From positions 1 through 23,921 of the forward strand of contig CALSCQ010000731.1 in assembly GCA_943704525.1 (NCBI GenBank): a DNA stretch of 23,921 bases, read 5' to 3'. Made by a program: the position numbers and the translations under genes. Within the stretch, counting starts at the first letter, position 1. Each line of letters starts with the position of its first letter. Shown here in pieces: positions 1 through 10,261 of this stretch. Origin of the DNA: Pigoraptor vietnamica (lineage: Eukaryota > Opisthokonta > Filasterea). Under the pieces are notes generated by a model. The model was not told the origin of the DNA. It was given only the letters and a program-made list of their open reading frames with translations, and ran no database searches.

Positions 1-5
1 GTGTG

Positions 6-8
<3 letters not shown>

Positions 9-104
<96 letters not shown>

Positions 105-131
105 TGTGGTGTGTGTGTGTGTGTGTGTGTG
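9..131. repeat. (GT)n microsatellite at the left window edge
   Basis: The sequence is an almost pure GT dinucleotide run with a few interruptions around 97-110. It ends just before the 3' end of the RalGAP-alpha gene. The window begins inside this array, which suggests an assembly edge at a simple repeat. Confidence 0.95.
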
Positions 132-166
132 GAATCGGCAATGCGCGAATCGGCAATGGGCGGATA

Positions 167-3100
167 TTAAGGCTTGAAGCCCTCCTCGAGTGACATGACG
201 GCACGGTTGGCGTTGATGGCCGTCGCGCGCACAAGGGGCGCAAGCGACTTCTTGTCGATGATCATGCCGTTGAAGAGCGGTCCAAAGAAGGGCACCTGAG
301 GGGGCCATGAGCACGAGTCGCACGCAGAGTGAGCACGTGATAGATATAGCGCTGTACAGCAGTGTGTATGCGTCCACTCGTGTTTTGGGCATGCATATGT
401 AGATTGCGAGTGTGTGTGAAATGGCAGTGTTTGTTGGATCCGCGCACGCGCGCGTGGCACATACCGCGGGCTTCTTGTTGATGAGAATTTGGTACAGGCC
501 GTTCCTCAGCGGATAAATCACAATAATGGCGTCGTTGAAGCGCGTCTTGATAATCTCGGGTCGGTACTCGCGCGTGTGCTCGCTCCACACAATCTGCACG
601 CGGTCGTTGCCCACGTGACGCTTCTGCTCACGGAAGCGCAGTTAGGGACACAGCGCGGCCGATGCAAACATCAACCAGTCACTCACTGCGCATACGCTTA
701 CACGCGAGCAAGTGCAACCCTCATATGCGCCTCTCGAACAGACACGCGCGCGTATGCACACACCCATGCATCCCAGTGCTATCTGCCTCACGTCGGGGAA
801 AAAAAAAAGAAGAAGAAGGAGAAGGGAAAAAAAAAAATTGACAGTTTAAAACACTCGCCTTCTTGATCATCCACTGCGGGTCCTCCAGGTCCGACGGCAT
901 GCGCGTGGTCACGTGGTACACGACCTCCATCGTCGACGTCGCGTAGTACGGCGTCGTCTTGCCCGTCGACAGCTTGCGGTCAAGGCCGCCCATAAAGCCC
1001 ATGTGCGTGCCCAGGTCGACCTGCGTGCAGGGAAGAGAGGGTGAGGACGCGCACATGACACACGACGCAAGAGAGCGCGAGGGAATACCCAGAAGGGGGA
1101 ATCGTTGAATAAGAACTACGCCTTGTATCAAGAGAATAAGAGAACACCCATCGACAGAATGCGCACAATAGCACATTCCGCCGACATAAAGACACAGTTG
1201 GCAAAAGCAGCACTGCGGCTAATGCACTGACCTCCCAACCAAGCCCTGCCAGGAACTCCTCGTACAGTCGGCTGCCGCGCACGTTCGCGAGGATCGACTG
1301 CTCGTCCTCCTGCCCACGCGCCACGTACACGACACCGATCTTGTGATAGTCGCGGCTGCAACAACACAGACGTCGGATCAGCGTAAGGCATAGACGTGTG
1401 TCCATTAACTCCACGCAACACGAGAAAGTGCGAGATGGACGTCGAGAACCAACTCCCTCACCGGAAAAAACACAGACACACACACAATTGTAACGGCCTC
1501 GCACAATAGACAAACACAGCGCACGGGCCCACCTGCCGCTCTTGTCGAGCTGCTTGAGCCTTCGGAGCAGGTTGTCGTTCTTCTTGAGCACGTGAAAGTG
1601 GCGCCTGTTCTCCCACGAGAGGAAGCCGAGGTGGCTGAGGAGGAGGCGGCAGTGGTGAAACTGCGACACGGGCGTGGCGACGCTCGCGGGACGCACGGGC
1701 TCGCTCGCCATGTTGGGGCTGCGGAGGGAATGGGATGAGCGATGCAGGACAGCAGAAGAACCCAAAAATTGGACAAGCATAGCCCACGAAAGGAAGGGGC
1801 ACACGCATAATAGAAACACAAGTGAAGTAAACGCACACACAACTATGGAGTAATAGTCAGCACGCGGAGACACTGCGAACGACGACAGAATTGCCGCCAC
1901 CCACCCGGGCTGCGACTCGCACTGCCGCATAAAGGCGCGCTCGTCCGCCTCCTGCGCCGCAAGCGCTTCGGCGTAAGCTCCCTCCGTCCGCAGCATCCAC
2001 TCGGGCGTGGGGAAGGGAACGTCGAGCGGCGTGTGGAGGCACTCTGGGCTGGTCTCCCCAATGTACTGCAGGGCCTCCGCCAACATATCGATGCCCGCCG
2101 TCTTCGCGCCCTGGTAGTGCGGGCAGCGCTTCGCGTGCCGGTGGTAACGCATGTCCGGCCACAGCAGCACGCGTCGGGCGGCAGGGTCCGCATCGATCGC
2201 GCCCGTCGTGTCAAGCCGATCCACGACGCCCTGGTACTCGCACACGGCAGTGTCGTGCGCGCCCTGTTCAGTCTCCAGCGCACGCGCGGCCGCGGCACCC
2301 GACGTGGCCGAAATGACGGCGAGTCGCTCCGTCGTCGCGTCTTGCGGGTTGTAGAGGAGGGCGGCGTCCCACACGTGCTTGCCGGTGACGTCACGGATGA
2401 TGACGCGCGACTGCGCCGGGGACTCGTCGGTGGCGGGCATCTCGACGAGGGAGATGAGCGTCGTGTCGTTGTAAACGAAAAATTGGACGCCCTTATTGTC
2501 GAAAATCGCGGGGGTCAGCTCGTGGTTCTCCGACATGCCGTCGTCGTTGTTCTCGCTCACGCGGCACGTGAGGCGCGCGACGCCGGCGACCGACGGGAAG
2601 TTCGAAAAGTGGTTGAGGAGGTGAAGCAGGACCGTGCGCGCCGCAAGCACCGCCGACACGCTGTCCGTCCCAACGAAACCGACGATGCTCTGTTGATCGG
2701 CGCCGTCGGACATCGAGGGCCCAATCGCCGAGTGGTGGGTTCCGCCCGCGCCAGAGTCGCTCCTCTTCTTCGCGAGCTTCGGGTGGAAGGCGCCCTTCAG
2801 CGTGTGTTCCGCCGATTCCAGGCCGTTCCCGATCGCGTCGACGAACTTCACCGCGTCAATCTTGACGATCGAGTCAACAAACCGGCTCATCGCTTGCGTC
2901 GGCCCTGCGATAAGTGCCTGGTGGAGGCGACCGGGCGGCGGACCTCCCGCAGGAGGGCCTTCTCCTCCGGAGACACTGGCGAGTCCTTGCTGTGCGGCGA
3001 CTGTTCCTGCGGTCGGGGTGACGGACACGCTGTTGCCGGACGTCGACGAGTTGACACTGACGTTCGACGCGTTGATTTCGGCACCGGAGGCAGGCCGCGA

Positions 3101-6100
3101 GCCAAAGATTTTGGTCGACGGCGATTTCTCCAGAGACTGCTTCAGTTGCTGCGGTGAGAGGGTGGGAGGGAAAGTCAGGCCGAGGCATCGCGGGAATGCA
3201 CGTGAGTGCGTGTGCGTGTGCTCGTGGCGTGTGCTTCGTGCGTCTGCATGCGACCGTTGCTGTCTGCGGGCGATAGTGCGAGCGTGTCCTGTGCATCACA
3301 CATGTGGAAAACGTAAAGCTCTGCATCCCATCGAGCAAACATACCGCTCCGCTGGCGGCCCCGAGGGACGACACGGCGCTGCTCCCCTGCTGCTGCGGCG
3401 ACAGTCCCATCGCAAAGTCAATCACCGCAAACACGTTCTGCGCCAGCGCCGACCCGTTCAGCGCGTCGACGGGGATGACCATCAGCCAGTCCATTAGGCA
3501 AAAGAACAGCGCCGTCACCGTGGCGTCCTTCCTTCGGCTGTTCGGCGACGAAAGGGTTCCCGCAATGGTGGCCACGACGGCGTCGATAATGCGCTCGACG
3601 ACGCGCGGTCCGCCGAGAGCGTTGAGCTCGGCGTGTCGCTGGGACAACTCGCACACCATCTCGATCCCGAGGTGCGCGACGACCGTATCTTCCATGGGCA
3701 AGAGGGCGAGGAGCACGTCGATGCAGAGCTCGAGGTCCCTGCTCCACGCGCCGTTGCCCAGTTCCTGGAAGGTGATCGCAAACAGCGCGCACACACCCAT
3801 GCACCGCGTGCTCGTGTAGGGCTCCGAGCACACGATCCGCCGCAGCAGCTCCATCAGACGCGCCTTCACCTCCGACGCCTGCACGTGGCCGAGAGGCAAA
3901 ATGTCAGAGCCCGTCCGCGTGGACGTCGGATCGGCCGACTGAACGCCGGGAGCGGATATGGATCCGAGCGCGGCCGCGCTATCCGATGTCGACAGCCGCG
4001 GGACTTGGATGCTGATCTGCCCGAGCTCCTCCGCCGACGTCGAGTGCACTGACGGCTCGCGCGCCGGGTGTGCAAACACGCCGCCGCCGGTGGACGGGGA
4101 CCCGTCGAAGCGGACGGCGGGGAGCACGGGCATGTCGACGCTCTCGTAGAGAGAGGGGAGGCTAATGAGGGACGAGAGGATAGTGATGGCGTCGCGGCGC
4201 AGGGACTTTGGAACGGAGCCGTCCTGTATGAGGAGGAGATTGTCGATCGCCGCGATGAAGTCAGGGATGAGGATGGTCGCACCCGGAAAGACGTACGAGA
4301 ACAGGCCGATCGAGTTGGAGAGTATGGCCTCGAGAACAGACATGTCGCGGCCTGCGTGATGCACGCGCGCGAAGAATGGCGTCGGTTAGAGGGGTGCATG
4401 AACGGGCATCCTTAGCAGGGGTACTACCCCTGCATCCTTAGAGTGTGCCACGCCATAACAATGGGGCAAGGAGTCCAACAGCCAACGGTGCTTCAATATT
4501 CCAATTCGATAGAGTGATAAAGAAAGGATATTTGAAGACCAGACACGACAGTGAACATGCGCCACCACCTAACAAAGGGGGAAAGCGAAAGCCCATTCGC
4601 TAGCGGACCGATATGGCCTCAAATCAAACCGCGAAAGACAAAGCACGACGCGACGACACCCACTCGTCAGTCCCATGTGGAGCACGCGGTAGAAGTGCGG
4701 CAGATAATCCGCGGGGAGGGGGTTGTCGTGACGGCGCGCAATCATTCGGCAGAGGAGTCCATAGGCCATCGCACGGCCGCGGTGGTGCTCGTCGGGACGC
4801 GCGCACGCCTGCATTTTGCGGGGGTATGGCGTGTCATGAGAGTCCAACACCAATGCAGTGCCGGTTGTAACGTGCTCTCGACACGACTGTGCAGAGCAAC
4901 AGAGACTACAGAAAGTGCGCAGGCGTGGCGGTTGTAACAGCGCACGCGCGCACCTGGAATATCCACGTGGCAAACACGAACAGCGGCGGCAGTTCCGACG
5001 GCACCGGAGGTGTTGCGTAGTTGTCCAGCGACACACCCTGGTTCGCGCGAATCGTCGCCAGCGTGTCCCACACCCACACGAGGCACGTGATCGCCTCGGC
5101 AAAGTTGTCCGGGTCGCGAATGTGGTTGACGTTGCCGAGAATGCCGAGAACGTTGCGCCACATGAACATGGACAGAGACGCCGTCCACTCGAGCGACTGG
5201 ATCGCGACGAACGACTGCGGGCACACGCAAGAATGGTGTCAGCAATGCACTCGCACGTCCTTACGTGCACACGCTTGCGTTGTGACGCTCAGTTGCTTCC
5301 GTAGCGGTCGTGCGTTGAGATGTGCGAGCACACAGCACGTGACTTGACATGACCGCACTTCTTCCAACGCCTCACCTTGTACGTCTGGTGGACGACACCG
5401 TTGAGCAGCCTCGCAAACGACGGCGTCCGCGTCAGCTGGTTCTTCCGCCCAAACATTCCCGAGCTGCTCCCCCCCAGACTCACGCTCGACGTCGTCTCCA
5501 TCGCCTCGCGGTGGGCCGCCTTGGGCGAAGACTGCTGCGGCATGCCGTGCTGGTTCGACGCCTGCAGCGCGTCGTTTGCGGCATCGCCCGACGAACTCGC
5601 CTCCATGCCGCCGGCCTCTTGGTGGTGCTGCCTCCGCCGCTTCTGGTCGGCACGCTGGCGGATCTGCTCGAGGGGAAGGTTGTCGAGGTCGAGGGAGTAG
5701 ACGTGCTGTGCGAGCAGTCGCGTGAGCTGCATCATGGTCGTCTGCGATTGTGAAGGTCGATTGGTTCAGTCGCATGAACGTACATCTACGAAGCAGACAC
5801 GCTGTCGACAGTAGAAAAGTGGGCAAACCGAGACACGTACTCGACGCACGCACACCAAGCACACTAAAGCAACGGGACCCGTACGATACTTAAGAGACAA
5901 AGCCTAATTTCAACCCAACCGCACCTTCCACTGCTTGATGACTTCGGCCCAGTGCGTGAGCGACTGGAGCATGCGCAGAAGCCGCGTCCACATCTGTTCC
6001 GTCCCGTACTCGACGATGTTACCTCGAACCCACGCCACGAAGAGGGTCTGCGAAGGGGAACAGCGGTGTCAGCAACAAAACGTGGCACACAGACACGCAC

Positions 6101-6390
6101 ACGGACGAACGAACGCCACGTACGGAATTCAAGTCATCTGACATGGTACACACTCGCGCACACCTTACGGCGCCAACATCATGAAGACACTAGAAGATAA
6201 GCAACCGCACAGGGCGCCATCAAAGCTCAACCCACCTCAAGAACGAGCGCGGCGAGGTTCGCGGCGATGGGATCACGTGTGGCAGCGGGTTCTCCCTCGC
6301 CGAGAAGCACCTGGGTGATGCTCATAAGAGTGTCCAGCAGGTGCTCCCTGGGAGGTGCGAACAAAGTGAGTGCGCGAACGATTGCGACAC

Positions 6391-6478
<88 letters not shown>

Positions 6479-6750
6479 TGTGGCATGTGTGCGCACAAGC
6501 GAAAACAACGACGCACCATGTCTCGACGTTCATCTCGGAGCTCGTCTCGAGCGTCATGAGCTGGTAGAGCGACAACACTTCGATGCACACGTTGATCTGA
6601 CACAAAAGTCATTTGTATGAGCAATTGCGCAGACAAAAACAAGCGCCCACTTCCCACAACGCGCAAACGCGCCCATCCCACCCTTCTCTCTCTCACACAC
6701 ACACAGATGTCGGATCAACTTAAATCACAGATGTGTATCCATCGACTCCA

Positions 6751-6811
<61 letters not shown>

Positions 6812-6910
6812 GGAAGAGGAAGGGTCCCAAGGGCCACACCTGCACTCTCTCCCAAACACACACACAGAGGAAGGGGAAGGGTCCCAAGGGCCACACCGCT
6901 CTCTCTCTCC

Positions 6911-6942
<32 letters not shown>

Positions 6943-9596
6943 GAAAGACCCCAAGGGCCACACCTGCTGGTCGAGAAGGTCCGGCTGGCTCTTGCACGCA
7001 AACACCTGCGCCGTGTGCTTCACGAACAGACGCAGGTTCGAATGGAGGCCCGTCATGATGACGTCGTGCGGGTCGGCAATCTCGGGGTCGACGTCCGGCG
7101 CCTTTCCATTTATGGGCGACTGCATGAAGGTGGGCTTGACCTCCGCCTGAGAGGAAAGAGGAGAGAGTCAGGACACGCTGTAGCAATGGCACACGCAAAC
7201 ACATACTCGTTCAAGCGGATCCATAACAACAACCCTCGTGTTCCAAGTTGCGGAGCGGTCGGTGGTGAAGATAGAGCGGACTGCGGGCACACTCACCCGC
7301 ACCCACTCCCTGTACACGTCAATCGCCTGCTTCATCACGTCCTCGTGCGAGAATGGGAGAAGGAACGTCTGCGAGCGCAGCAGTAAGTCGAAGCGAAGAC
7401 AACTCACACCAACACAAACACGAACTTTATCTCTCGAGAGAGCGCAAGAACACACACACATAAATTATCGTCTTTGGTGCAACAACGGCAGCTCACCTGT
7501 CGGAAAATCTCGTGCATAATCTCAATGTTCTCGACGTTCGCGTAGAGGACGCTGCGAATCTGCTTGTGCCGCGGCGAGTTGCCAGTGACCCACATGCAGA
7601 AGGCAGCCACGACAATCGCGTGGATGTCCTTCGGGCACGAGCGGAAGCCACAGTCGGCTGGAAAAATGGCACAATGCAGAGACGCGTGAGACCAAATTCC
7701 ACAAACAGAGGTGTCAGACGCATCAATAGACCAGGTGACACACACACTGAATAGACGACGTGACACATCCCTCGTTCGTCCACACACTTCGGTGAGAAAT
7801 TGCATCTGAAGCATGCGAATATCCAACAGCCTAATTCGCCAAGACAAACGCGACGGAAACGCACCGTCCTGCTCGTCGGCGATCCCAAAGCGCTTGCACA
7901 CGGCGGGGTAGAGCATCGGCATGTAGTACTTTTTGAACTTGGCCAGCATGAATTTGAAGCTCGTCAGCGAATTCGTCTGCGGCGTCTCTATAAGGGGCCG
8001 TTCCTGCAGACACACGGTGCGTGGCGTGAGATCTCCGAGCGGTCGTTTTCACATACCGCATAATGCCATTCATAGCATTGATTCAGTCGCATCCCTTCCA
8101 CATAACCAGTGGCATCACTCCCATGAAACATAGCGAGCGATGCAAAACACGAGCGCACAACGACGCACCTTGAGCGTAATGTGGTCGAAGAAGTACGTCA
8201 GCAGCTCACGTGACTGGTCGGCCGGAGATCCCGTTTCCGGTCCCGCGGGTATCAGCGCGTGCTCAGGGACTGCGCAGTGGTGATGGCGACATTCAGGCAC
8301 TGATTTCCAATTCAGCCTTCACACGCAGCACACACAGGCCGGTACATGCACGCGTACAAACATACACACACACACACGCACATACTCTCACATACATAGA
8401 TACAGACAGACATACAAACATTACACACACTCACACACGCACACATAGGCAACTACGGGACATCGGAAAATAGCCACTTTGCACCGCAAAAAGCACCCAC
8501 TTCCAATCTGCGTCTGCCGCAGCTTCACGCCGGGCTCTCCCGGGGCAAACGGGGCGAGCGAAATGACGTTGCGGAAGAGAGAGATGCAGTGCTCGTTGGC
8601 CTGGTCACCCAGCCCCTCCATCCACAGCAGCAGCAGCCGAAAGCCCTCTTTTCGTATCTTGGATGAGTTGCCGAACACGAGCAGCTTCTCGATAATAGAA
8701 CCTGGCCGTGGGAAGAAGGTGAGTCGCCACGTGTGCGCGGTGTGAGTATAAGCGAGTGTGTACATGGCTTGCATGACATTCAACAGCTCCCTATGCTATG
8801 ACCAATCGAAGAATTCGCCAAGACACATGGACCTGCGCCCCCTCAAAGAGTGCTCGTCAAACGGCCACCCGTAAATAAATTAGCCCCCGTCAATCAAACT
8901 GTCCAACCGACGCCTCGGAAATCCAGATACGGACGCATAGCTGTTCGTGCGTCATGGCATCCCACTCCTAGCGTGACGGGACGACGCACGGGGGGAACGG
9001 CGGCGGCGGCTGCGGCTTCCCCGGGACACTCACCGATACTTCGTATCTGCCACTTCTTGTGGATGAGTTCGGCCACGTTGTAGAGGATCCGGTCCAGCAC
9101 CGCGATAATGATGCCGAGCTCCTCCTTCAGCGCGTCACTCACTTGCTTCTCCTTTGACACCTTGAGACGAATGGTCGCCTCGAGGTACGCAAAGGCATCA
9201 AAGACGACGGCATACACCTGCGCGAGAGTGCCAACGTGAGCGTGATGCGCCAATAAGTGACAGGGCACAGATGCATGCTGGCACAACGCTTGCAATCAAC
9301 CATTGGAGCCGCACAAACAATACAGATGACACGAAGACGTTTCAAATCGTGTGTACGCGACGAGCATCAGACACACAGCAGACCTGATAATAGCGCTCCT
9401 GGAAAAAGAGCTTCTGCTCGGCTTCGTTCGCGGCGTCGCAATACTCAATCACGGCGCGCAACCGCTTCAAATCGTCCGTTTCCTTGTCGAACGGCTTCAG
9501 CTTTCGCGCGAGCCGCGAGTCCCTCTTCGACTCATCCGTTTGCGCGATGGCGCCCGTGAGAGGCGCAAATGCCTTGGGGAGAGATCCCGTCCACAT
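167..9596 (-). CDS. RALGAPA: Ral GTPase-activating protein subunit alpha (RalGAP-alpha), 21 exons
   Basis: This is the catalytic alpha subunit of the RalGAP complex, which in animals pairs with a beta subunit and switches off Ral-type small GTPases. Exons, read downwards: 9596-9384, 9217-9034, 8701-8501, 8269-8169, 8003-7865, 7657-7497, 7368-7297, 7146-6964, 6596-6517, 6347-6236, 6047-5925, 5741-5376, 5214-4954, 4808-4664, 4351-3345, 3148-1905, 1718-1533, 1355-1232, 1020-859, 623-465, 295-167. The coding length is 5352 nt (1783 aa; human about 2036), and all exon phases close. Collinear blocks with animal RALGAPA include [65 protein letters not shown] and the C-terminal Rap_GAP domain ([51 protein letters not shown]). 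The probable catalytic Asn thumb is N1694 in RHVGND. The start is the first ATG after an in-frame upstream stop. Intron 19 (858-624) begins with GC. Individual boundaries of a few short exons could be off by a few bases. Confidence 0.95.
624..858 (-). other. GC-AG intron (RALGAPA intron 19)
   Basis: On the minus strand the exon ends ..ATGATCAAGAAG and the intron starts GCGAGTG. It ends GAGCAG before AAGCGTCACGTG. This boundary gives KKKRHVGND, which matches the animal KKLRHLGND block without gaps. No nearby GT donor preserves the frame without adding residues. The donor AAG|GCGAGT is otherwise a strong consensus, as is usual for GC donors. Confidence 0.8.
799..838 (-). repeat. Homopyrimidine tract (minus strand) 20 nt downstream of a GC splice donor
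   Basis: The plus strand is about 40 bases of A and G only. The transcript of RALGAPA therefore carries a U/C-only tract that begins about 20 nt inside the intron, near its 5' end rather than its 3' end. Confidence 0.85.
4406..4441. mobile_element. Candidate DNA-transposon remnant: two terminal inverted repeats flanked by a target-site-like duplication
   Basis: Within RALGAPA intron 14, a perfect inverted repeat CAGGGGTA-C-TACCCCTG (4416-4432) is flanked by direct copies of CATCCTTAG (4407-4415 and 4433-4441; 10 bp if the shared G is counted). Short CAGGGG ends are typical of hAT-type cut-and-paste elements, whose target duplications are 8 bp; 9 bp would suit Mutator-like elements. Nothing is left of any interior. 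The structure is seen directly; the transposon origin is inferred. Confidence 0.5.
6392..6474. repeat. (GT)n microsatellite in RALGAPA intron 9
   Basis: About 83 bp of pure GT lies inside the 169-bp intron 6516-6348, taking up half of it. On the transcribed (minus) strand it reads as CA. Confidence 0.95.
6753..6964. repeat. Compound (CA)n arrays with three copies of an exon/intron-junction segment
   Basis: Two (CA)n tracts (about 6753-6807 and 6910-6937) are interleaved with three copies of the 14-mer CCAAGGGCCACACC at 6827-6840, 6884-6897 and 6951-6964. The third copy covers the real RALGAPA exon 8 splice donor (minus strand CAGCAG|GTGTGGCC). The first copy also reads CAG|GTGTGG on the minus strand. 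The copies are spaced 57 and 67 bp apart. Confidence 0.85.
8353..8448. repeat. Imperfect CA-rich microsatellite in RALGAPA intron 3
   Basis: The stretch is a degenerate run of CA, CATA and GACA units inside intron 8500-8270. Confidence 0.8.
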
Positions 9597-9957
9597 TTTC
9601 AAATTGCACGGCCACTCAGGCGAGCGGCCCACAACACGATACGAGTACGCGTGCTGGCAGTATTCCGTCGCCCCTCAAGGGCGACTCTTGGGGACGTCCT
9701 CTCTGTCGCTGCGCGCGCGCACCTCGGCGCGAACACTCAGGAAGCTGTCATTGGCTGATGATCTCCAACACACACGCCGACAACTCGTTGGAGAGAGGAA
9801 TACGGCACGCACTTCCACGCAACGGAGAAACAGTGTGGGGTCGCGTGCACATGCGGGGTCCCTGTCCTCTTACTTTGAGTGTGAAACAGCGAAATGGCGA
9901 TGCGATTCTCACAAAGGCGCCAGTGAATACTGGTCCGTCAACACACACACGTCGTGT

Positions 9958-9969
9958 GCGAGATCTCGC
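9958..9969. promoter_or_regulatory. Perfect 12-bp palindrome GCGAGATCTCGC
   Basis: Its core CGAGATCTCG is shared with a second palindrome 33 bp away (centre to centre). Together they look like a duplicated binding site for a dimeric factor in the divergent promoter. Confidence 0.5.
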
Positions 9970-9990
9970 TGGAAAAGTGTTACTTAGTAT

Positions 9991-10002
9991 CCGAGATCTC
10001 GG
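9991..10002. promoter_or_regulatory. Perfect 12-bp palindrome CCGAGATCTCGG
   Basis: This is the second copy of the CGAGATCTCG core; only the outer base pair differs from the copy at 9958-9969. Confidence 0.5.
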
Positions 10003-10261
10003 GAGGTTACAAGGCCGTGTTGTGATGTCATTGTGGGTGTGCGGTTCGTCCTCGCTCACGCAACGAGTCACTCTGCCTTTACCCTCTCAAAAACCCATGC
10101 TAGACACGACGTGCTACGACAATTGAGAATTAGCGAAGCTGATATTGAGCAAGGTGCGTGGCTGAGACTCAGACACTCACGTGTGTGTGTGTTCTCGTCG
10201 GCGGTTGCCCATTCTTTTGCCCCGTTCGTGCTGTCATTGACTAACGTCTGAACCTCCGCAG

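Larger units (their letters stand above)
9597..10261. promoter_or_regulatory. Divergent intergenic region between RALGAPA and the upstream gene of the trp cluster
   Basis: This 665-bp stretch separates the RALGAPA start (minus) from the first clear exon of the plus-strand hypothetical gene. It probably holds the promoter of RALGAPA, and the promoter and first exon(s) of the hypothetical gene. A donor-like AAG|GTGCGT at 10153/10154 pairs with a good acceptor at 10261, so part of 9960-10153 may be 5' leader or a first exon. No convincing ATG-initiated exon joins in frame. Two related palindromes lie near its centre and are listed separately. Confidence 0.55.

Noticed and set aside
980-3028. A single 682-codon open frame on the minus strand as one intronless gene
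   Set aside because: Conserved RalGAP-alpha blocks stop at splice donors and resume in exons; the frame merely stays open across several introns, whose translation matches nothing in the family.
2033-3157. A 374-codon Arg/Val-rich open frame on the plus strand
   Set aside because: It lies exactly antisense to the large RALGAPA exon 16. High GC at third codon positions creates long antisense frames, and the composition is typical of such shadows.
6267-6620. Cys-Val or His-Thr repeat proteins across the dinucleotide arrays
   Set aside because: They are translations of GT/CA microsatellites inside introns, not genes.
7030-7050. A GGTTCGAAT-like string suggesting a tRNA T-arm
   Set aside because: It lies inside a conserved RALGAPA exon and no acceptor or anticodon stems pair around it. 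I found no tRNA or rRNA in the window.
9569-10126. A 185-codon plus-strand frame as a gene upstream of the hypothetical protein
   Set aside because: It overlaps RALGAPA exon 1 antisense, uses poor codons, has no recognisable domain, and cannot be spliced in frame to the exon at 10262.
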